DNA of 64,000 nt. Source: Pricia antarctica (GTDB lineage: Bacteria > Bacteroidota > Bacteroidia > Flavobacteriales > Flavobacteriaceae). This document shows, in pieces, positions 59,596 to 64,000 of this stretch (position 1 is the first letter of the stretch; each line of letters starts with the position of its first letter). Position numbers and translations under genes: made by a program. The notes under the pieces are model-generated. The model worked only from the letters and a program-made list of their open reading frames with translations. It ran no database searches and had not been told where the DNA came from. The DNA lies in the NCBI RefSeq assembly GCF_900101815.1, contig NZ_FNAO01000006.1, positions 310,001-374,000 on the forward strand. The letters are read 5' to 3'.

Positions 59596-60279
59596 ATGAA
59601 AAAGTTTTATAGTACTTTACTTTTTTTGATTCTCGGCTGGTCGGGCTATGCCCAAGTCGAGGAACAACCTATCGATTCCACCACCGAAAACATGATTATT
59701 ATCGAGGGGGATTCCATTTTTCGCAGTTCCATCGATCTTGACGAGGTCTATCTTTTCGGAAACCTCAAATTTGACTCCTATAAAGATAAGCTGCGGTATT
59801 ACATTCTTCGCAGAAAGACTCTAAAGGTCTACCCTTACGCCAAATTAGCGGCGGAACGGCTGGTCGAATTGAACGATAGCATAACTAAAATCAAGAAAAG
59901 AAGACATCAGAAGCGTTACACCAAGGAAGTCCAAAAGTTTATTGAGGATGAATTTTCAGCGGAACTCAAGAAATTGACGCGTACCGAGGGCCAGATTCTC
60001 GTCAAGCTTATTTATCGGCAAACGGGTACCACCGCTTTTGATCTGGTCAAGGAATTGCGTAGCGGGTGGCGCGCTTTTTGGTATAATACGACCGCCAGCA
60101 TATTTAGCATTAGCCTTAAAGAGCAATTTCATCCCGAGCGTATTCATGAAGACTACCAGATCGAAGACATTCTACAACGCGCTTTTGCAGCCTACCGATT
60201 AGAACGGCAGGAATCCGTTTTAGACTACGATTACGCCCAACTTACCGACAAGTGGGGATCTACGGGTGCGAAGCAATAG
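59596..60279 (+). CDS. DUF4294 secreted protein, 227 aa
   Basis: A Sec signal (cleavage near GYAQ, residue 19) precedes the DUF4294 region: DLDEVYLFGNLKFDSYKDK, RYYILRRKTLKVYPYAKLAA and RLVELNDSI are landmark segments, with a basic central region (KKRRHQKRYTKEVQK) and the conserved LTRTEGQILVKLIYRQTG near residue 134. The C-terminal part continues to IEDILQRAFAAY and ends near WGSTGA. Function unknown; the protein is periplasmic by signal. It is divergent from the M42 peptidase, a neighbour it often has in related genomes. Confidence 0.86.
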   Translation: MKKFYSTLLFLILGWSGYAQVEEQPIDSTTENMIIIEGDSIFRSSIDLDEVYLFGNLKFDSYKDKLRYYILRRKTLKVYPYAKLAAERLVELNDSITKIKKRRHQKRYTKEVQKFIEDEFSAELKKLTRTEGQILVKLIYRQTGTTAFDLVKELRSGWRAFWYNTTASIFSISLKEQFHPERIHEDYQIEDILQRAFAAYRLERQESVLDYDYAQLTDKWGSTGAKQ

Positions 60280-60289
60280 GCCGAACGAG

Positions 60290-60532
60290 CTACCGATTAC
60301 TGCTTTTCTCTTTCTTTCCAAATAAAGAATCAAGAATAACTTTAATGCCGTAAAATCCCATGGCTATTGCCGATACGCCGAGTATCAATCCTACGATAAG
60401 CACAGGCCAATACCAAGCATGTTCTTCATTTTTGAACGCCTGATAGATGACGACCGGTGCCGAGAACATGAGCGCAATGGTGTATGCGATGTACTTTAAT
60501 CCTTTTACCAGCAGGTCTTTATCCGTTTTCAT
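60290..60532 (-). CDS. DUF6095-type small membrane protein, 80 aa
   Basis: Two transmembrane helices (about 10-31 and 40-66) with a short loop KNEEHAWYW and a basic C-terminal tail KKEKSSNR. The order of helices and the segment GLKYIAYTIALMFSAPVVIYQ fit DUF6095, a small family of Flavobacteriaceae inner-membrane proteins with no known role. It ends 10 bases from the convergent DUF4294 stop. A hairpin lies in its leader. Confidence 0.8.
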   Translation of the reverse strand: MKTDKDLLVKGLKYIAYTIALMFSAPVVIYQAFKNEEHAWYWPVLIVGLILGVSAIAMGFYGIKVILDSLFGKKEKSSNR

Positions 60533-60545
60533 TACTTATTTTTAG

Positions 60546-60560
60546 ACCGCTTATAGCGGT
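60546..60560. repeat. ACCGC-TTATA-GCGGT perfect hairpin in the DUF6095 leader
   Basis: A perfect 5-bp stem 14 bases before the DUF6095 start. It may affect initiation or end the leftward DUF4249 transcript. The rest of the gap 60533-60674 shows GTCATCCGTCATCGCG, a fragment of dispersed intergenic repeat, and no gene. Confidence 0.4.
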
Positions 60561-60674
60561 ACTATGAGGGTTCTGTTAATTTCGGATAAATTTATGGCTT
60601 CTTTGGATGCCACAGGAGTGATTGTCATCCGTCATCGCGAAATCCTAATTCGGACGCTACACGGTCCACTTAGA

Positions 60675-61514
60675 TTATTCTATTACAATCGACTTACTAA
60701 ACGTCTGGCAAACTGCAAAATAGCCTAGTCCAAAATTGTTACGATTTTCAATATCGTCGCTGCTCGTTACATTCGTAATATTGCCCCGAACGGTTGCCGA
60801 GGGGGTCTGAAACGGGCCTTGATCACCGCCTGCCTGTACTATTAATTGGTTCATGTAATTGTAAAAAGTTTCATCAACACCAAGAAGGTCTATTTTGATT
60901 TCCATTCCCGGGTTAACATCCTCATCGTAGAAATAGGAAAATTCGAAAGTCTGTCCTTGATAGAATCCGTCATCGGTAACTAAATATTCATTAAAATCGA
61001 AATCAAAGAGATAAAAATCATCTCGGGTTGGGTTGTCGGTAAAAGCGACCAGTATTTCGGTCTCGTCACCCGTAAACAGTTCTCCTTCGCCCTGTACTAA
61101 ACTGTCGATAGGTACAGCGGGTACGTATTTGGTTATCGCTAGATAGCGGGTGTCACCGTGAATGATTGAAAGTTCCAAGGTTCCGTCGGTGAAAAACGAC
61201 GTGTTTTTTGTGGCCTCATAACGACCGGCCCCAGTTTTGGTCAGTGCTATAAAATTTTCATCTGAAGGTCCCGTGGGTATATAATCGCGGTTCAAAATGC
61301 TGATTTCATCCAAATCTGCAGCTTCGGTATCTCCAAAAAAAGAACTGGTAAGATTCACCTTGACGACGACATTGGTAATAGGCTCGCTCTCATCGATACG
61401 GATTAGGGCGTCTACTGAAAGTCGTGGCGGTTCGGAAGGTGTGTCGATTTCTACGACATCTTCACATCCGATAAAAAGGAATATCCCTACAAAGAATAGA
61501 ATATATCGCTTCAT
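60675..61514 (-). CDS. DUF4249 lipoprotein, partner of the TonB receptor
   Basis: The start at the ATG at 61512-61514 begins a lipoprotein signal (FFVGIFLFIGC, Cys17, then EDVVE). In-frame codons upstream of it overlap the receptor gene and lack a signal. The mature part (279 residues in all) is beta-rich with PSEPPRLSVDALI, TNVVVKVNLTSSFFG and the C-terminal region VRGNITNVTSSDD...FGLGYFAVCQT. DUF4249 proteins are usually encoded right behind a TonB receptor in Bacteroidota and are thought to be its outer-membrane lipoprotein partner. It follows the receptor stop by 4 bases. Ligand unknown. Confidence 0.88.
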   Translation of the reverse strand: MKRYILFFVGIFLFIGCEDVVEIDTPSEPPRLSVDALIRIDESEPITNVVVKVNLTSSFFGDTEAADLDEISILNRDYIPTGPSDENFIALTKTGAGRYEATKNTSFFTDGTLELSIIHGDTRYLAITKYVPAVPIDSLVQGEGELFTGDETEILVAFTDNPTRDDFYLFDFDFNEYLVTDDGFYQGQTFEFSYFYDEDVNPGMEIKIDLLGVDETFYNYMNQLIVQAGGDQGPFQTPSATVRGNITNVTSSDDIENRNNFGLGYFAVCQTFSKSIVIE

Positions 61515-61518
61515 GGCC

Positions 61519-63939
61519 TTAGAATTTGAAATTATAGGTTGCTGCAGGAACAATACCGAAAATCGAAGTACGTACGGCTTCATTAACTCCCGTGTCTTGG
61601 TTGCGACTAAAACTGATCGAAGCCGCATTTCGACGGTTGTACAGATTGTAGATACTGAACACCCATTCGCCCTGCCATCTTCTACCGGCGTTCTTTTTTG
61701 GGGTAAGGGTCGCCGCAACATCGATACGGTGATAGTCGGGCAGACGCTGTTCGTTGCGCACCCCGTAATAAGGTACGGTAAGATTTTGAAATTCGAATTG
61801 ACCAATGGGGTAATTGGTAGGCTGTCCGGTCTGATACACAAAGTTGGCATTGAAGGTCCATTTTTTGTTCAGGTCATAACTGCCATACAGCGAAAAGTCA
61901 TGGGTTTTATCGTAGGGTGTATTGTACCATTCACCGAAATTTATGCCGGGTTCATTTTCTGAGAGTCCATTTTCGGTGGTTGCGATTCTACCGGGTGTTC
62001 GCTGTTCGGATTTGGAAAGGGTATAGGCCAACCATCCCTGAAACCGCCCCTCGTTCTTTCGTAACAATAGTTCAAGGCCATAAGCCCTTGCCTTTCCGTT
62101 TAATATTACGGTCTCAATCGCGTCGTTGGCAATCAGGTTGGCCCCGTCGATATAATCGATCCGGTTTTTTACATCCTTATAGAAGACCTCAGTTTCCAAG
62201 GAATAATCACCATTTTTGAGATCCTTAAAATAGCCCAGGGCATATTGATCTAAAAGCTGGGGTTTGATAAACGGGCCGCTGGGTGTCCAAACATCCAATG
62301 GGGTAGGGGAGCTGGTGTTCGACAATAGATGCAGGTATTGCGCCAAGCGGGTATAGCTTGCCTTTACCGAACTATAATCGTTGATGGTATACGCGAGCGC
62401 GGCCCTCGGTTCTAAAGTATTGAAAGTGGCCAACCTACCATCCCGACCTGGATTAATAGTTCCTATGGGGTCGGCCTCGGAATATATGGATAAGGAAGAA
62501 TCATAGGCTACTGGATTATCATTTTCGTATACGTTCAGTTCTTCTTGCCCCAGACGGATAAAGTTGCTCAAACGAAGGCCGTAATTCAGGCTCAGTTTCG
62601 GAGTAATTTCATGTTCTACATCGACGTAAGCCGCAAATTCATTGGCATATTTTTGGATGAGTTGCTCTTCCAAAATTCCCGAATCCGCTCGGCTGGGCTC
62701 AATTTTACCGGGATTAAACCGATAGTAGATATCATTGACGCCATAGTTTATCTGTAACTTATCGTTGACATAGTGCTTAAGATCGTATTTCAGATTGAAG
62801 TTCTGAATGCCGGAATTCCAATCGAAGCCTACGAAATCAAGTTTGAGACCGTAGTAGTAATCCGAATAAATGAGGGATAGGTTGGAGAATAACTTGTCGG
62901 AAAAGAGATGGTTCCAGCGAAAATTGCCAACGGCATTGCCATAGGTGTTGACGAAGCTATCGCTGATGCTAAAAACGTCCCTACCGAAATAACCGGAAAG
63001 AAAAACACTGTTCCGCTCGTTGATGTTGTAGTTGATTTTCGTATTCAGGTCATAGAAATACGCTTTATTATCTATATTGAAGAGCGGAAGGAACAAATGC
63101 GCGTATGATGATCGGCCACCGACCAAGAACGCTGCCTTGTCCTTTACGATGGGGCCTTCTGCCAACAGCCTGCTCGCGACCAGTCCGATACCTCCGTTGA
63201 CCTCGAATTTTTTACTGTTGCCTTCTTTTTGAAAAATATCCAGCACCGACGAGACCCGACCGCCATAACGTGCGGGAATTCCCCCTTTATACAACTTGAT
63301 ATCTTTGATAGCATCGGGATTGAAGACAGAAAAAAAACCGAACAGATGCGAGGAATTGAAAATGATGGCTTCATCCAATAAAATGAGATTCTGGTCTACC
63401 GCACCACCCCGAACATTGAATCCGGATGCGCCTTCTCCGGCATTCGTCACGCCGGGCAATAGCAAGATGGATTTAATAACGTCGGCTTCTCCCAAAATCA
63501 CGGGAATCTTTTTAATAGTTCCTGCGGATAATGTATTGACGCTCATTTGAGGTTTCCGAATATCCATTTTTTCCACATCCTGGGTAACCACGACCTCATC
63601 CAGTGCTTCGGCAGCCTCCTCCATTTTGATGTTGAGCTTTAAATTTTGGGAGAGACCGATGGTCTGCACTACTTCTTTGAAACCTAGATAACTTATTTGC
63701 AGCTGATACTCCCCTTCGGGAAGTGTAATGGAATAAAAACCATATTCATTGGTGGTTACCCCGGTTCTTAGTTCTGGGACGGCAACAGTTACGCCAATTA
63801 GGGTTTCATTGCTGGCCGCTTCGGAAACGGTGCCGCTGATGGTAAATTTTTGTTGTGGAAAGGCCAGTAGGAAGCTGTTGATAAAAATAAAAAGAAAGAT
63901 TTGGGTCATTCTATCCATCAACGACAATTTTTTTAGCAT
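61519..63939 (-). CDS. TonB-dependent receptor with N-terminal CarboxypepD_reg domain
   Basis: An 806-residue outer-membrane receptor. A signal sequence (ending near AFPQQ) leads to a carboxypeptidase-regulatory-like domain (about 35-120, with TISGTVSEAASNETLIGV), then the plug with GFNVRGGAVDQNLILLDEAI (near 185) and KLYKGGIPARYGGRVSSVLD, and the barrel ending in Phe (YNFKF). The start at the ATG at 63937-63939 gives a normal signal; reading from 63972 would overlap the isocitrate dehydrogenase end. It lacks a SusD neighbour but has DUF4249, suggesting a non-glycan substrate such as a small molecule or metal chelate. Substrate unknown. Confidence 0.91.
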   Translation of the reverse strand: MLKKLSLMDRMTQIFLFIFINSFLLAFPQQKFTISGTVSEAASNETLIGVTVAVPELRTGVTTNEYGFYSITLPEGEYQLQISYLGFKEVVQTIGLSQNLKLNIKMEEAAEALDEVVVTQDVEKMDIRKPQMSVNTLSAGTIKKIPVILGEADVIKSILLLPGVTNAGEGASGFNVRGGAVDQNLILLDEAIIFNSSHLFGFFSVFNPDAIKDIKLYKGGIPARYGGRVSSVLDIFQKEGNSKKFEVNGGIGLVASRLLAEGPIVKDKAAFLVGGRSSYAHLFLPLFNIDNKAYFYDLNTKINYNINERNSVFLSGYFGRDVFSISDSFVNTYGNAVGNFRWNHLFSDKLFSNLSLIYSDYYYGLKLDFVGFDWNSGIQNFNLKYDLKHYVNDKLQINYGVNDIYYRFNPGKIEPSRADSGILEEQLIQKYANEFAAYVDVEHEITPKLSLNYGLRLSNFIRLGQEELNVYENDNPVAYDSSLSIYSEADPIGTINPGRDGRLATFNTLEPRAALAYTINDYSSVKASYTRLAQYLHLLSNTSSPTPLDVWTPSGPFIKPQLLDQYALGYFKDLKNGDYSLETEVFYKDVKNRIDYIDGANLIANDAIETVILNGKARAYGLELLLRKNEGRFQGWLAYTLSKSEQRTPGRIATTENGLSENEPGINFGEWYNTPYDKTHDFSLYGSYDLNKKWTFNANFVYQTGQPTNYPIGQFEFQNLTVPYYGVRNEQRLPDYHRIDVAATLTPKKNAGRRWQGEWVFSIYNLYNRRNAASISFSRNQDTGVNEAVRTSIFGIVPAATYNFKF

Positions 63940-63949
63940 CGGGCATCCT

Positions 63950-64000
63950 CTAAATATTCGCAAGTATCCCATTCAAGGTTTTACTGGGCCGCATGGCTTC
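63950..64000 (-). CDS. icd: C-terminal tail of a probable monomeric NADP isocitrate dehydrogenase (start beyond window)
   Basis: The last 16 codons before a TAG stop read EAMRPSKTLNGILANI. The AMRPS-x-TLN pattern is characteristic of the C-terminal end of the monomeric NADP-dependent isocitrate dehydrogenases (about 740 residues). Only the tail is inside the window, so the call is tentative. It ends 10 bases before the receptor start on the same strand. Confidence 0.5.
   Translation of the reverse strand, partial: EAMRPSKTLNGILANI

Noticed and set aside
61515-61850. N-terminal extension of the DUF4249 protein starting at 61850
   Set aside because: It overlaps the receptor gene and lacks a signal peptide; the internal start at 61514 gives a standard lipoprotein.

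Overview
The window comes from a Bacteroidota chromosome, most likely a marine Flavobacteriaceae close to Maribacter, Zobellia or Arenibacter. The evidence is the set of gene families (DUF4252, DUF4294, DUF4249, DUF6095, DUF6495, TonB receptors with a CarboxypepD_reg domain, lipoproteins with acidic residues after the lipobox Cys), the promoters of the TTG-N19-TAnnTTTG type, a CarB without its regulatory domain, and a fused phosphoserine phosphatase / phosphoglycerate dehydrogenase. No tRNA, rRNA, CRISPR array, prophage or intact insertion sequence was seen. It reads as core chromosome with a few accessory loci.

Layout. 1-9 kb: cut-off GNAT gene, alpha/beta hydrolase, lytic transglycosylase, cardiolipin synthase, two small envelope genes, rpmH and carB. 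9-16 kb (minus): acyl-CoA ligase, GIY-YIG protein, TPR hybrid histidine kinase, DUF3124 lipoprotein and gnd. 16-21 kb: zwf-pgl, then thioesterase, a small membrane protein and rmuC; gnd/zwf/pgl form a complete oxidative pentose phosphate set split by a 150-bp MITE-like element. 21-27.6 kb: a vitamin B12 uptake locus, with a cobalamin riboswitch, a BtuB-type receptor and a BtuG-like surface propeller rightward, and substrate-binding protein, permease and ATPase leftward; a 7-bp tandem repeat overlaps the ATPase start codon. 27.6-34 kb: two paralogous S41 protease lipoproteins diverging from an ECF sigma / putative anti-sigma / three-DUF4252 operon. 34-43.5 kb: MscS channel, purB, zinc-ligand-poor sirtuin, Tat-type phosphoesterase, GH13 amylase lipoprotein, DEAD-box helicase and rdgB.

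43.4-50 kb: ICMT-like methyltransferase, a second copy of the MITE-like element, then a SatD-DUF3307 pair behind a repeat-rich putative operator, the serB-serA fusion, rlmH and the nadC-BrkB-DUF2147-priA operon. 53-64 kb: LytTR regulator, rpsF-rpsR-rplI, hisS, Nudix hydrolase, M42 peptidase, DUF4294, DUF6095, a DUF4249-TonB receptor pair and the tail of a probable monomeric isocitrate dehydrogenase.

The most interesting candidates are the SatD-DUF3307 module (a GDEF-like motif plus HTH beside a His/Asp-rich membrane protein), the B12 locus with its heptamer tract, the ECF-DUF4252 envelope operon and the pair of MITE-like elements.
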